The notes under the pieces are model-generated. The model worked only from the letters and a program-made list of their open reading frames with translations, ran no database searches and was not told the origin of the DNA. Positions 7,120 to 15,386 of a stretch of 56,293 bases of DNA are shown here, in pieces. Position 1 is the first letter of the stretch. Every line of letters starts with the position of its first letter. Source of the stretch: a virus. Location: positions 1 through 56,293 of the IMG/VR virus record IMGVR_UViG_3300037517_000147; one strand, 5' to 3'. The position numbers and the translations under genes were made by a program.

Positions 7120-7585
7120 TAGAGAATACATCAGCGTTCTTGAGCGCGACATGAGTAACCCCGCGTACCGCAAACAGCTTGAAAGGCAACAGGGGTTGCA
7201 AGGGGTATACCCAGAAGCGTTGTTGGCTGGTGTTGGCCGCACTGCACTATCTGGTGTACGAAGCATAAAAAAACCCGACCCCCAAGTGCGGCCGGTAAAA
7301 ATTGGCGAAAAAATTGATGAAGACTTGGTGTGGAAAAGTCTTTCGCCAAAAGAACGTTTAGATGCCTTACGAAAACAAGAAAAATTAGATGAATTTCATA
7401 GCATGATGAGAGCACAGGGTAATGCTGTAAAAGAAAGCGGTAAACGTATGCTTAGAGAAGCTGCGGCACAACCAATGTTTCCTTCAAAAGAAAATAATTC
7501 GTACAAAAAAGGCGGGGTCGTGTCTGCGTCCAAACGCGCAGATGGCTGCTGCCAACGTGGTAAAACACGAGGCAAAATGGTATGA
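7112..7585 (+). CDS. Helical protein with RADGCCQRGKTRGKMV C-terminal tag
   Basis: A 157-residue protein with a mostly helical body (ISVLERDMSNPAYRKQLERQ, SLSPKERLDALRKQEKLDEF) and the same C-terminal tag as the gene at 6617 (RADGCCQRGKTRGKMV), preceded by KKGG. The GTG start at 7112 overlaps the upstream stop region by 8 nt; a longer upstream frame has no suitable start. Bases about 7255-7510 are clearly richer in A and T than the flanks (many AAA and GAA codons), which suggests a recently acquired body joined to a resident tag. Function unknown. Confidence 0.72.
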   Translation: MADREYISVLERDMSNPAYRKQLERQQGLQGVYPEALLAGVGRTALSGVRSIKKPDPQVRPVKIGEKIDEDLVWKSLSPKERLDALRKQEKLDEFHSMMRAQGNAVKESGKRMLREAAAQPMFPSKENNSYKKGGVVSASKRADGCCQRGKTRGKMV

Positions 7586-7815
7586 AAGACCCGCAGCAGT
7601 CGCTCAAGGATTGGAGTGCGCAGAAGTGGCGCACCAAGTCTGGCAAACCGTCTTCTAAGACGGGGGAGCGATATCTGCCTGAAAAAGCCATCAAGGCATT
7701 GACTCCTGCTGAGTATGCCGCCACAACCCGTGCCAAGCGGGCTGGCAAAAAGGTTGGAAAACAATTTGTTAAGCAACCACCCAAGGTGGCGGCGAAAACG
7801 GCAAGGTATAGGTAA
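7582..7815 (+). CDS. DUF5872-like small basic protein
   Basis: Seventy-seven residues: SLKDWSAQKWRTKSGKPSSK, TGERYLPEKAIKALTPAEYA, TTRAKRAGKKVGKQFVKQ and a basic end. This matches the DUF5872 pattern, found in phage and in eukaryotic and viral contexts, with unknown function. It overlaps the previous gene by 4 nt (ATGA), and its stop shares a base with the next ATG (TAATG). The high Lys/Arg content is compatible with DNA binding inside the capsid. Confidence 0.8.
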   Translation: MKDPQQSLKDWSAQKWRTKSGKPSSKTGERYLPEKAIKALTPAEYAATTRAKRAGKKVGKQFVKQPPKVAAKTARYR

Positions 7816-8738
7816 TGGCCACCACATCGGGTACCTCAGCGTTTAACCTTGATCTCAATGAGATCATGGAAGAAGCCTACGAGCGGGCTGGCTTAGAGAT
7901 TCGTACTGGCTACGAGTTTCGCACTGCACGCCGTAGCCTGAACATGCTTACGATTGAGTGGGCCAATCGGGGCATCAACCTGTGGACGGTTGAGCAGGGC
8001 CAGATCGTCATGAACACTGGGCAGGCCACGTACGCCATCCCGACCGATACGATTGACCTGCTTGACCAAGTGATCCGTACTCAGGCTAACGGGCTGAATC
8101 AGACTGACATCAACATCAGCCGCATCTCTGAGCCGACGTATTCGACGATTCCCAACAAACTAGCTCAAGGGCGTCCAATTCAGGTCTGGATCAACCGCCA
8201 GACTGGCGCGTCGTACTCAACGAATGTCACGCTGGTTGGAAGTATCAATGCGTCTGCCACGACCATAAACGTGAGCAACGCCGCAAACCTGCCTGCGGCG
8301 GGGTTCATCAACATCGGTAGCGAAACCATCGTCTATCAGAACGTCGATGGCAACCAGCTTCTGAATTGCTTCCGTGGGCAGAACTACACGACCGCCGCTT
8401 CTCATTCCAGCGGCGCAGCGATCAGTGTAACGAACCTGCCGTCTATCAATGTCTGGCCTACCCCCAACGCTCCCGGTGACCAATACATCTTTGTCTATTG
8501 GCGGCTGCGCCGTATGCAGGATGCGGGCAGCGGCATAACGATTCAGGACATCCCCTTCCGCTTGATTCCCTGTCTGGTTGCAGGTTTGGCGTTCTATGTC
8601 GCATCCAAGCGGCCAGAAATACCGCCTGATCGTGTGGGTATGCTCAAGCAAGAGTACGAGCAGCAGTGGTTGCTTGCTTCACAGGAAGACCGGGAGAAGG
8701 CTCCTGAGCGGTTTGTGCCTAGGCAGATGTTCTACTGA
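7815..8738 (+). CDS. Head-tail connector / P22 gp4-like protein with inserted domain
   Basis: A 307-residue protein. Residues 10-75 (NLDLNEIMEEAYERAGLEIR, RRSLNMLTIEWANRGINLW) and residues about 215-305 (WPTPNAPGDQYIFVYWRLRR, IPFRLIPCLVAGLAFYVASK, LKQEYEQQWLLASQEDREKA) match the P22 gp4-like tail accessory fold that closes the portal after packaging. Residues about 136-202 look inserted: NASATTINVSNAANLPAAGF, IGSETIVYQNVDG and a Ser/Thr-rich end, a beta-rich module also seen in fibre-like proteins. The insertion may form an extra appendage or fibre contact. The start codon shares a base with the previous stop. Confidence 0.82.
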   Translation: MATTSGTSAFNLDLNEIMEEAYERAGLEIRTGYEFRTARRSLNMLTIEWANRGINLWTVEQGQIVMNTGQATYAIPTDTIDLLDQVIRTQANGLNQTDINISRISEPTYSTIPNKLAQGRPIQVWINRQTGASYSTNVTLVGSINASATTINVSNAANLPAAGFINIGSETIVYQNVDGNQLLNCFRGQNYTTAASHSSGAAISVTNLPSINVWPTPNAPGDQYIFVYWRLRRMQDAGSGITIQDIPFRLIPCLVAGLAFYVASKRPEIPPDRVGMLKQEYEQQWLLASQEDREKAPERFVPRQMFY

Positions 8739-8746
8739 GGTGACTT

Positions 8747-9175
8747 GTGCCGAATCGGTTTGCTTCTGGTAAGTATGCAATCGCGGAGTGTGATCGCTGC
8801 GCGGGGCGATACATGCTCAAGGAGCTTAAGAAGCAAGTCCTTAAGACGAAGCTGTACAACATCAAGGTTTGTCCGTCCTGCTGGGACCCGGATCAGCCGC
8901 AGTTGCAGCTTGGCATGTACCCGGTTGACGACCCGCAGGCTGTGCGTGAGCCGCGTCCAGATGTCAGCTATCAGGTCTCTGGGACAAGTGGATTGCAACT
9001 CGACCTCACAGGCAATACCACGCCAGACGGTTACGGTTACTCAGAAGGCGGTAGCCGTATCATCCAGTGGGGTTGGGCACCTGTGGGGGGTTCAAAGTTT
9101 TTCGATGCCGCTTTGACGCCAAACAACTTGGTTTTGACCGTCAATTTAGGCACAATATCGGTAGCAACGACGTAA
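8747..9175 (+). CDS. Zinc-ribbon virion-region protein
   Basis: A 142-residue protein with two Cys pairs in AECDRCAGRYMLKELKKQ and KVCPSCWDPDQPQL, forming a probable zinc ribbon (residues about 14-48), followed by NDPQAxREP-like DDPQAVREPRPD and a beta-rich Gly/Ser tail (YGYSEGGSRIIQWGWAPVGG). The Cys part is well conserved in related phages; the tail is variable and could be surface exposed. The start is GTG with GAGGTG upstream. Its position between the gp4-like and adaptor proteins suggests a neck or tail role, unproven. Confidence 0.8.
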   Translation: MPNRFASGKYAIAECDRCAGRYMLKELKKQVLKTKLYNIKVCPSCWDPDQPQLQLGMYPVDDPQAVREPRPDVSYQVSGTSGLQLDLTGNTTPDGYGYSEGGSRIIQWGWAPVGGSKFFDAALTPNNLVLTVNLGTISVATT

Positions 9176-9185
9176 GGAGTCAATT

Positions 9186-9341
9186 ATGGACAAGATGAAA
9201 CAGGTCGCTAAGGCAGAAGTGAAGGCGCATGAAAAGCGCATGCACAAGGCCAAAGCCATGCGTAAAGGCGGCGTGACCGGCGAAGCGATGCGCAAGTTCG
9301 GTCGTAATCTTGCTCGTGCCAAGAACCAAAGCGGGGGCTGA
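9186..9341 (+). CDS. 51-residue basic Met/Lys/Ala helical protein
   Basis: A short gene with AAGGAG at 9174-9179 seven bases before its ATG. The product begins MDKMKQVAKAEVKAHEKRMH and ends with a Gly-Gly turn (RKGGVTGEAMRKFGRNLARA). It is a strongly basic amphipathic helix pair. It lies 10 nt after the zinc-ribbon gene and 2 nt before the next, so both ends fit the operon spacing exactly. Function unknown; it may bind DNA or the portal vertex. Confidence 0.7.
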   Translation: MDKMKQVAKAEVKAHEKRMHKAKAMRKGGVTGEAMRKFGRNLARAKNQSGG

Positions 9342-9343
9342 TC

Positions 9344-9607
9344 ATGGCCAAATTTAGTGACAAAAGAATGGGCAAGGAAGTTGGCCAAGCCAGCGTCTAT
9401 GCTCAGCCGCATACGATGTCCGGTTCGGCAGTTGACGTGACCAACGCCATTCCAGTTGTGTCCGGTGCCAAACTCATGAACGACATGAACGTGGGCGTAG
9501 GCGCAATCAGCAAAGGCAACTACAAGCCGATCAAGACTGACGGTATTGTGATGCGTGGCGCTGGCGCAGCTACCAAGGGCATCAAGTCTCGGGGTCCGAT
9601 GGCATGA
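9344..9607 (+). CDS. Small conserved phage protein ending in MRGAGAATKGIKSRGPMA
   Basis: An 87-residue product with a basic N-terminus (KFSDKRMGKEVGQASVYAQP), a middle part SGAKLMNDMNVGVGAISKGN and a well conserved C-terminal segment KTDGIVMRGAGAATKGIKSR ending GPMA. That C-terminal pattern recurs in many aquatic phage genomes beside neck genes. It overlaps the following adaptor gene by 4 nt (ATGA). It is likely a minor virion component; no function is known. Confidence 0.78.
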   Translation: MAKFSDKRMGKEVGQASVYAQPHTMSGSAVDVTNAIPVVSGAKLMNDMNVGVGAISKGNYKPIKTDGIVMRGAGAATKGIKSRGPMA

Positions 9608-10296
9608 ACTACGCTGCGCTGTCTGCTGCAATTCAGGACTACACCCAGAACTACGAAACGGAGTTCGTGGCGAATATCCCTGTCTTCGTTCAACAGACAG
9701 AGCAGCGTATCTACAACACGGTCCAGTTTCCGTCGCTGCGCAAGAACGTCACCGGCTCTGTATCTGCTAGCAACAAGTACTTGTCGTGCCCCAATGATTT
9801 CCTGTCAGTCTATTCGATGGCCATCATCACGGACGTGACAGGTGGCAACCTTAACACCGGAACGTACGAGTACCTGCTCAACAAGGATGTGAACTTCATC
9901 CGGCAAGCGTACCCGTCGCCAAACGACACCGGGACGCCCAAGTACTACGCGCTGTTTGGCCCGACAGTTTCTGGCGCAACCATCTCTGACGAGTTAAGTT
10001 TCATCCTTGGGCCGACACCTGATGCGGCCTATGATGTCGAGTTGCATTACTACTATTACCCTGAGTCGATCACGGTTGCCGCTGATGGCCAGACTTGGCT
10101 GGGCGATAACTTTGACACGGTGTTGTTGTACGGCTCTCTGGTTGAGGCTTACACGTTCATGAAGGGCGAGGCCGACTTGATGGCCTTGTACGACGGTAAG
10201 TACAAAGAGGCCCTTGCTCTGGCTAAACGTCTGGGCGATGGACTGGAGCGGCAGGATGCCTACAGGAGTGGGCAGTACAGACAGGCGGTGACCTGA
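9604..10296 (+). CDS. Phage adaptor (head-tail adaptor) protein, SU10-adaptor-like
   Basis: The 230-residue product has LSAAIQDYTQNYETEFVANI, PVFVQQTEQRIYNTVQFPSL, LSCPNDFLSVYSMAIITDV, the segment LLNKDVNFIRQAYPSPNDTG, TPKYYALFGP and ELHYYYYPESIT. This is the layout of adaptor proteins of short-tailed phages (SU10 adaptor family) that bind the portal ring. The length is normal and the C-terminus helical (LALAKRLGDGLERQDAYRSG). It is bracketed by 4-nt and 1-nt overlaps with its neighbours, so it is co-translated with them. Confidence 0.85.
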   Translation: MNYAALSAAIQDYTQNYETEFVANIPVFVQQTEQRIYNTVQFPSLRKNVTGSVSASNKYLSCPNDFLSVYSMAIITDVTGGNLNTGTYEYLLNKDVNFIRQAYPSPNDTGTPKYYALFGPTVSGATISDELSFILGPTPDAAYDVELHYYYYPESITVAADGQTWLGDNFDTVLLYGSLVEAYTFMKGEADLMALYDGKYKEALALAKRLGDGLERQDAYRSGQYRQAVT

Positions 10297-10718
10297 TGGC
10301 GTTCACCGGAAATTTCTCTTGCAACACGCTGCGGTCGGGGCTTGCCAACGGCACGATCAACTTTGCCTCAGATACGTTCTATCTGGCGCTGTACACCAAC
10401 TCAGCCACGCTGGATCAGACCACCACGGCGTACACAGCGATTGGTGAGGCTTCTGGTGGCAACTATGTCGCCGGGGGGCTGGTTGTGACCGCCACCATCG
10501 CAAGCCAGGACACAGCCAGCGGCAGCATCACGTATGTCAACTTCTCCTCTCCAGCATGGACGGGAGCGATTACAGCGCGTGGTGCATTGATCTACACGCC
10601 GGGTGACAACGGCGCTGTGTGCGTGTTGGACTTTGGGTCTGACAAAACCTCAACCACCACTTTCACCGTGCAGATGCCCGCCAACACGAGCACCTCTGCC
10701 CTAATCAGACTTGTTTAA
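10296..10718 (+). CDS. Small beta-rich virion structural protein
   Basis: A 140-residue protein with the pattern FASDTFYLALYTNSATLDQ, AYTAIGEASGGNYVAGGLVV, TYVNFSSPAWTGAITARGAL and a final strand pair. This D-x-F-x-LALYT plus G-x-Y-x-AGG signature is frequent in minor structural proteins next to tail fibres. The ATG follows the adaptor stop within 1 nt. It is probably a tail or head surface protein; the function is not established. Confidence 0.78.
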   Translation: MAFTGNFSCNTLRSGLANGTINFASDTFYLALYTNSATLDQTTTAYTAIGEASGGNYVAGGLVVTATIASQDTASGSITYVNFSSPAWTGAITARGALIYTPGDNGAVCVLDFGSDKTSTTTFTVQMPANTSTSALIRLV

Positions 10719-10727
10719 GGAGTCATC

Positions 10728-11333
10728 ATGCAAAAAGAATTTTCCAACTTCGGTGACCACGCTGAAGTGGCCATGCAGTCAAATGTGGCTGGGTCCGAAA
10801 CCGTTGGTATTGAAGGCCACTACCATGTGGTTTGCCGCGATGCCGATGGCAACATCAAGTGGGAAGATCAGTTCCCCAATCTGGTCAATGCAATTGGCAA
10901 AGAACTTATGCTCGACACCCTGCTGTCTGGCTCTTCTTACACCACGGTTGGCCCGTTCCTGGGTTTGATTTCTGGTGCAAGCCCGACGTTTTCTGCTTCA
11001 GATACGATGGCATCGCACGGAGGTTGGACTGAGTTCACCAACTACACCGTTGGCGGTTCGGCTGTGCGAGGTACTGCATCGTTTAGTGCTGCCACCTCGA
11101 CTGGCTCTACGCCCACCAACGTGACGACCAAGACCGCATCGGCAATTACCTACACCATCACGGGTGGCGGCGGCACGGTCGGTGGCTGCTTCTTGGTGAC
11201 CGGCTCTGGCGCGTCTTCGACTCAAGGCAATACTTCCGGTACGCTGTACAGCGCAGGCGCATTTGGAACGGCCAAAGTCACGACGGCAGGCGACACGGTT
11301 TCGGTTACCTACTCGACCACCGCGACGAGTTAA
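10728..11333 (+). CDS. Putative virion structural protein
   Basis: A 201-residue protein. The first 60 residues are conserved-looking (HAEVAMQSNVAGSETVGIEG, HYHVVCRDADGNIKWEDQFP, NLVNAIGKELMLDTLLSGSS). The remainder is Gly-, Ser- and Thr-rich beta sequence with GPFLGLISGASPTFSASDTM and TGGGGTVGGCFLVTGSG. A split into a conserved N-terminal attachment part and a low-complexity distal part is typical of tail-associated proteins. AAGGAG precedes the ATG. It is followed by the first tail fibre gene. Confidence 0.75.
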   Translation: MQKEFSNFGDHAEVAMQSNVAGSETVGIEGHYHVVCRDADGNIKWEDQFPNLVNAIGKELMLDTLLSGSSYTTVGPFLGLISGASPTFSASDTMASHGGWTEFTNYTVGGSAVRGTASFSAATSTGSTPTNVTTKTASAITYTITGGGGTVGGCFLVTGSGASSTQGNTSGTLYSAGAFGTAKVTTAGDTVSVTYSTTATS

Positions 11334-11345
11334 TAGGGGGTTTAG

Positions 11346-13040
11346 ATGCCTCTGGTCCTTGCAAACCGTGTCCAAGAGTCGGCCACGGCGAATACGACTG
11401 TAAGCTTCACGCTTACGGGGGCGATTGCTGGCTTTCAGACGTTCGCCGTCATTGGCAATACCAACACAACCTATTACTCCGCCACTGACGGTTCGGGTAA
11501 TTGGGAGGTGGGCCTTGGCACGTATTCGACCACAGGACCCACGCTGACGCGCACGACGATCTATGCGTCCAGTAACACCGGAAGCGCCGTCACCTTCTCT
11601 GGGGTAGTTAGCGTCTTTGTGACCTACCCGTCTGGGCGGTCGGTCAATCTCGATGGAAGCGGCAACGTCTCGGCCCTGGGGACTGTAGCCTCTGGCACAT
11701 GGCAGGGATCAACTATTGCTGTGGCGTACGGCGGCACGGGGGTCACATCCTCCTCCGGGGCCAACTCAGTGGTGCTTCGGGATGCCAACTCCAACATCAC
11801 GGTCAACCGGGTCAATCAGGCCAACACCAACACAACCGCAGCAGGTGGAACTACAACCCTGACGGCGGCTTCAAGCTACATCCAAACCCTTGTTGGGACG
11901 GGTGGGCAGACGTATGCACTGCCTGACGCCACTACTCTGACAACGGGTGTGGCGTTTGTGTTCAACAACCTCGCCACGAGCACCCTGACCATCACGGACT
12001 ACGCCACTGCCACGATTAGCACCATCCCTTCGGGCGGTGCAGGCGCGGTGTTTTTGACGAACAACGGCACGACGGGTGGCACTTGGGACCTTCATGCCTA
12101 TCTGCCGGAGGGCGTGACGTTTGGCACGAACGCCTTCAATCTTGGCTCGGCGGTCATCTCCGGTGGCACTTGGCAAGGTGGCACCATTCAGCCAGCCTAC
12201 GGCGGCACGGGGCTGACCACTTTCACCGGAGCCAATAACGCGCTGTATTCCACGGGAGCATCGACCCTGACGGCGGGGACTTTGCCTATTGTGGCGGGCG
12301 GTACTGGCGCGACAACCGCAGGCGGTGCTTTGACGAGTCTGGGTGCTGTCAATAAAGCTGGCGATACGATGACTGGCAAGTTAAATCTGCCCGCATCGAC
12401 CGCGACAACGGCTGGACTCAATATTAGCAACGGGTCTGCCCCCTCAACCCCGGTTAGCGGCGATATTTGGGGCACGACAACGGCTTTGCTTTTTAGAGGA
12501 TCAAGCGCCTCCTATAACGTTGCTTTTACCAACATTAACAACGCTTTTACATCAACACAAACATTTAGTAGCACAATAACAGCTACTAGTAGCATTTCTC
12601 TTACGGGTAGTTCTGGTACTACTACCAGCCTCGGTACTAGTGCAACCTCTGGTACATTAACTCTTGGCGGTACATCGCAGACCGGCACGATGACAATCGG
12701 CCGCTCTACAGCAACCCAAACAACAGACATTCAGGCGGGCGCAACTACCAGCGGGAACACCAAGACCGTAAATTTTGGCACGGGTGGTTTGAGTGGTTCA
12801 ACGACCACCATGAACATCGGCTCTGCCGTTTCGGGTTCGACAACCACCGTAGCAGCCAACGGCACTTGGACCTTTTCTACCCCTCTGGTGGCCAGCAACG
12901 GTATTGTGCTCAACAGCACCACAGTCTCGGCTAGCTACACTATCGCCACTGGCACAAACGGGCAATCTGTCGGTCCAATCACTGTGAACAGCGGCGTCAC
13001 AGTTACAGTTGCATCTGGTCAAAGATGGCTGGTTGTGTAA
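11346..13040 (+). CDS. Tail fibre protein 1
   Basis: A 564-residue, nearly charge-free Thr/Ser/Gly-rich protein. The N-terminus MPLVLANRVQESATANTTVS is a known virion-attachment type in aquatic podovirus fibres. GTVASGTWQGSTIAVAYGGTG recurs as SGGTWQGGTIQPAYGGTGL, a repeated fibre shaft unit. The end, SYTIATGTNGQSVGPITVNS with GQRWLVV, is nearly the same as the end of the next gene. Bases about 12490-12730 are A/T-rich compared with their flanks and suggest an exchanged shaft segment. It probably contacts host receptors or branches to the following fibre proteins. Confidence 0.82.
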   Translation: MPLVLANRVQESATANTTVSFTLTGAIAGFQTFAVIGNTNTTYYSATDGSGNWEVGLGTYSTTGPTLTRTTIYASSNTGSAVTFSGVVSVFVTYPSGRSVNLDGSGNVSALGTVASGTWQGSTIAVAYGGTGVTSSSGANSVVLRDANSNITVNRVNQANTNTTAAGGTTTLTAASSYIQTLVGTGGQTYALPDATTLTTGVAFVFNNLATSTLTITDYATATISTIPSGGAGAVFLTNNGTTGGTWDLHAYLPEGVTFGTNAFNLGSAVISGGTWQGGTIQPAYGGTGLTTFTGANNALYSTGASTLTAGTLPIVAGGTGATTAGGALTSLGAVNKAGDTMTGKLNLPASTATTAGLNISNGSAPSTPVSGDIWGTTTALLFRGSSASYNVAFTNINNAFTSTQTFSSTITATSSISLTGSSGTTTSLGTSATSGTLTLGGTSQTGTMTIGRSTATQTTDIQAGATTSGNTKTVNFGTGGLSGSTTTMNIGSAVSGSTTTVAANGTWTFSTPLVASNGIVLNSTTVSASYTIATGTNGQSVGPITVNSGVTVTVASGQRWLVV

Positions 13041-13063
13041 TCATATGATTTGAGGAAAACGCC

Positions 13064-14041
13064 ATGCCATCCACCTTTTCATCCAACCTAAAAATAGAAC
13101 TCATCGGCACGGGTGAGCAGGTTGGCACCTGGGGCACGACGACCAACACCAACTTTGGTACGGCGCTGGAGCAGGCCATTGTTGGCCGGGTAACAGTTAC
13201 GTTTGCCAGCGATGCCAACAAGACCCTGACGCTGACGGATACAAACGCGGCGCAGGATGCCAGGGCGCTGTTCTTGAACGTCACATCGGGCGTCAGCCTG
13301 ACGGCTACGCGGGACCTGATTGTCCCGGCCATCAACAAGACGTACATCGTCAAGAACGCCACCACTGGAGGCCAGAGCATCCGGGTCATCGTGGCCGGGG
13401 TTGGCGTGACCATCCCAAATGGCAAGACGGCACTAGTCTACAACGACGGCACGGACGTTGGGTATCAGTTGGATCACCTGGGCGCTTTAAACCTGTCGGG
13501 AGCATTGACGGGAACCAGTGGTGCTTTTTCCGGTGCGGTGTCCGGCACCACCGGTACGTTCTCTGGGGCTGTATCGGGGACTACCGGTACGTTCTCTGGG
13601 GCCGTGTCGGGGACTACCGGTACGTTCTCTGGGGCTGTATCGGGCACCACGGGCACCTTTACCGGCGCTGTGTCCGGCACCACTGGCACGTTTTCTGGAG
13701 CCGTATCCGGGACTACTGGCACCTTTACCGGCGACGGCACTTTCAGCGGCACGGGTCAGGTCAAGCTGCCCGCAGGGACAACAGGCCAGCGCAGCGGGAC
13801 ACCGGCAAACGGCATGATCCGCTACAACACCAGCCTGGGTTCGTTTGAGGGCTACGCTGCGGGTCAGTGGGGCGGGATTGGTGGAGCGCAGGCTGGCGGC
13901 GCGATCATGACCAACAAATCGACTGCATCGGCGAGTTACACCATTGCCAGCGGCGAAAACGGCTTGAGCGTGGGTCCGATCACTATCGACTCAGGTGTGA
14001 CAATCACGGTTGAAACCGATCAGCGTTGGCTGATCCTGTAA
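13064..14041 (+). CDS. Tail fibre protein 2 with 11-residue repeats
   Basis: A 325-residue protein. Residues 1-140 form an N-terminal domain common in phage fibres (LKIELIGTGEQVGTWGTTTN, FASDANKTLTLTDTNAAQDA, KTYIVKNATTGGQSIRV). Residues about 156-221 are six tandem copies of the 11-mer SGAVSGTTGTF, a probable beta-helix or triple-stranded shaft. A distal domain follows (GMIRYNTSLGSFEGYAAGQW) and a C-terminus SYTIASGENGLSVGPITIDS shared with fibre 1. The shared ends suggest a common trimerisation or assembly signal. Confidence 0.82.
   Translation: MPSTFSSNLKIELIGTGEQVGTWGTTTNTNFGTALEQAIVGRVTVTFASDANKTLTLTDTNAAQDARALFLNVTSGVSLTATRDLIVPAINKTYIVKNATTGGQSIRVIVAGVGVTIPNGKTALVYNDGTDVGYQLDHLGALNLSGALTGTSGAFSGAVSGTTGTFSGAVSGTTGTFSGAVSGTTGTFSGAVSGTTGTFTGAVSGTTGTFSGAVSGTTGTFTGDGTFSGTGQVKLPAGTTGQRSGTPANGMIRYNTSLGSFEGYAAGQWGGIGGAQAGGAIMTNKSTASASYTIASGENGLSVGPITIDSGVTITVETDQRWLIL
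13529..13726 (+). repeat. Six tandem 33-bp repeats in tail fibre 2
   Basis: Six in-frame 33-bp units, each encoding SGAVSGTTGTF with Thr replacing Ser at the start of one unit. The units differ mainly at third codon positions (GGGACTACC, GGCACCACG and so on). Length change by whole units would keep the frame and alter shaft length. It is a protein-coding repeat and not a CRISPR array, as there are no spacers. Confidence 0.95.
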
Positions 14042-14050
14042 GGAGCAAAA

Positions 14051-14656
14051 ATGAGCAAGATCGCTATTGAAGGCAACGCAAGTGGGACGGGCACGTTCAC
14101 CATTGCATCTCCAAACTCAAACTCCAGCCGAACCCTGTCTTTGCCTGATGGAACTGGCACCTTTGTTGTCAACGGCATCAACAGCGCGATTGTCTCGGGC
14201 ACTTCACAGGCATCGACGTCTGGTACTTCGATTGACTTCACCGGCATCCCATCGTGGGTGAAGCGTATTACGGTGATGTTCAACGGGGTGAGCACGAGCG
14301 GGACTAGTTCAATTCAACTTCAAATTGGTACTAGTTCTGGGGTTGTTTCTACTGGATATCTTTCACATTCTGGTTTCATACAATCAAGCGCAGTTGGCTC
14401 AAGCGTAGCTACAACTGGCTATGTAATTGTTAATGGACTTGCAAGCGATGTGCTTTACGGCCCATTTGTTATCACAACAACCGGGTCAAATGCATGGAAC
14501 GCTTCAGGCTCATTTTTTAGAGACGCCAGCACTGACTACAGCATTATTTCCACGGGGACGATCACCCTCGGTGGCACCCTCGACCGCGTCCGCATCACAA
14601 CCGTCAACGGCACTGACACCTTCGACGCCGGATCAATCAACATTCTTTATGAGTGA
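14051..14656 (+). CDS. Tail fibre-associated protein
   Basis: A 201-residue protein with the phage fibre N-terminal motif IEGNASGTGTFTIASPNSNS and RTLSLPDGTGTFVV, followed by a domain with DFTGIPSWVKRITVMFNGV and ending RVRITTVNGTDTFDAGSINI. That second domain (FTGIPSWVKRI) is common in distal fibre proteins. Bases about 14300-14520 are A/T-rich against GC-richer ends, so the central part may have been exchanged. It lies 9 nt after fibre 2 and is followed by the duplicated cassette. Confidence 0.78.
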   Translation: MSKIAIEGNASGTGTFTIASPNSNSSRTLSLPDGTGTFVVNGINSAIVSGTSQASTSGTSIDFTGIPSWVKRITVMFNGVSTSGTSSIQLQIGTSSGVVSTGYLSHSGFIQSSAVGSSVATTGYVIVNGLASDVLYGPFVITTTGSNAWNASGSFFRDASTDYSIISTGTITLGGTLDRVRITTVNGTDTFDAGSINILYE

Positions 14657-14666
14657 GGAGTAACAC

Positions 14667-15185
14667 ATGACACTAATTTTGTCTGGCACCGACGGCCTGT
14701 CTGACATCGACGGTTCTGCTGCTACTCCCGCCATCAGGGGGACTGACGCCAACACTGGTATTTACTTTCCGGGAGCCGACAGGATTGGCTTTGCAGAGGG
14801 CGGTGTACAGGTTGGTGAGTTTGATGCCTCTGGCAACTTCCTGATGAATTCAGGCTACGGCTCCGCTGCTGTGGCTTACGGTTGCCGTGCATGGGTCAAC
14901 TTCAACGGCACCGGCACTGTAGCGATTCGTGCGTCTGGCAACGTGACGAGCATCACGGATGGGGGTGTTGGCACTTATACGGTAAACCTTACGACTGCAA
15001 TGCCTGATGCAAATTATGCAGTCACAGGAACACGAGTGGGTGTTGGAAGTACTGCTGATGCAAGTATTTCAACAAGCATTACATCAACATCAGCAGTTTC
15101 CGTAATTACTGGCTATAACGGTACAACAGGTAACACCTATACGCTTGAAGACACAAGCCAAGTATTTATTGCCATCTTCCGTTAA
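14667..15185 (+). CDS. Tail fibre tip protein, cassette copy 1
   Basis: A 172-residue protein. N-terminal segment: SGTDGLSDIDGSAATPAIRG, TDANTGIYFPGADRIGFAEG. Central hinge: SGYGSAAVAYGCRAWVNFNG and VAIRASGNVTSITD, ending TTAMPDANYA. A C-terminal domain of about 55 residues differs from the second copy but ends alike (FIAIFR versus YVAVFR). The distal part uses more A/T-rich codons than the hinge. A conserved hinge with a variable tip suggests an interchangeable receptor-binding domain. AGGAG precedes the ATG. Confidence 0.82.
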   Translation: MTLILSGTDGLSDIDGSAATPAIRGTDANTGIYFPGADRIGFAEGGVQVGEFDASGNFLMNSGYGSAAVAYGCRAWVNFNGTGTVAIRASGNVTSITDGGVGTYTVNLTTAMPDANYAVTGTRVGVGSTADASISTSITSTSAVSVITGYNGTTGNTYTLEDTSQVFIAIFR

Positions 15186-15194
15186 GGACCAACC

Positions 15195-15386
15195 ATGAAC
15201 CAACGCATCATCTACCCCAACGACGAAGGCGGCGTGTCCGTCATCGTGCCTGCGCCCGAATGCGGTTTGAGCGTCGAAGAAATAGCAGCCAAAGACGTTC
15301 CGGCAGGCAAACCGTACAAAATCGTGGATGTGGCAGATATTCCGTCTGACCGCACATTCCGTGCAGCTTGGGAGTATGCGGCATGA
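15195..15386 (+). CDS. Small conserved protein (MNQRIIYPND type), cassette copy 1
   Basis: A 63-residue acidic protein: MNQRIIYPNDEGGVSVIVPA, PECGLSVEEIAAKDVPAGKP, then VDVADIPSDRTFRAAWEY. Proteins of this type lie between fibre genes and small chaperone-like genes in many phages and may help fibre folding. It is translationally coupled to the next gene by an ATGA overlap. A near-identical copy is at 16124. No enzymatic motif is visible. Confidence 0.82.
   Translation: MNQRIIYPNDEGGVSVIVPAPECGLSVEEIAAKDVPAGKPYKIVDVADIPSDRTFRAAWEYAA

Noticed and set aside
13529-13726. Possible CRISPR array
   Set aside because: The units are contiguous, in frame and without spacers; they encode a fibre shaft repeat.
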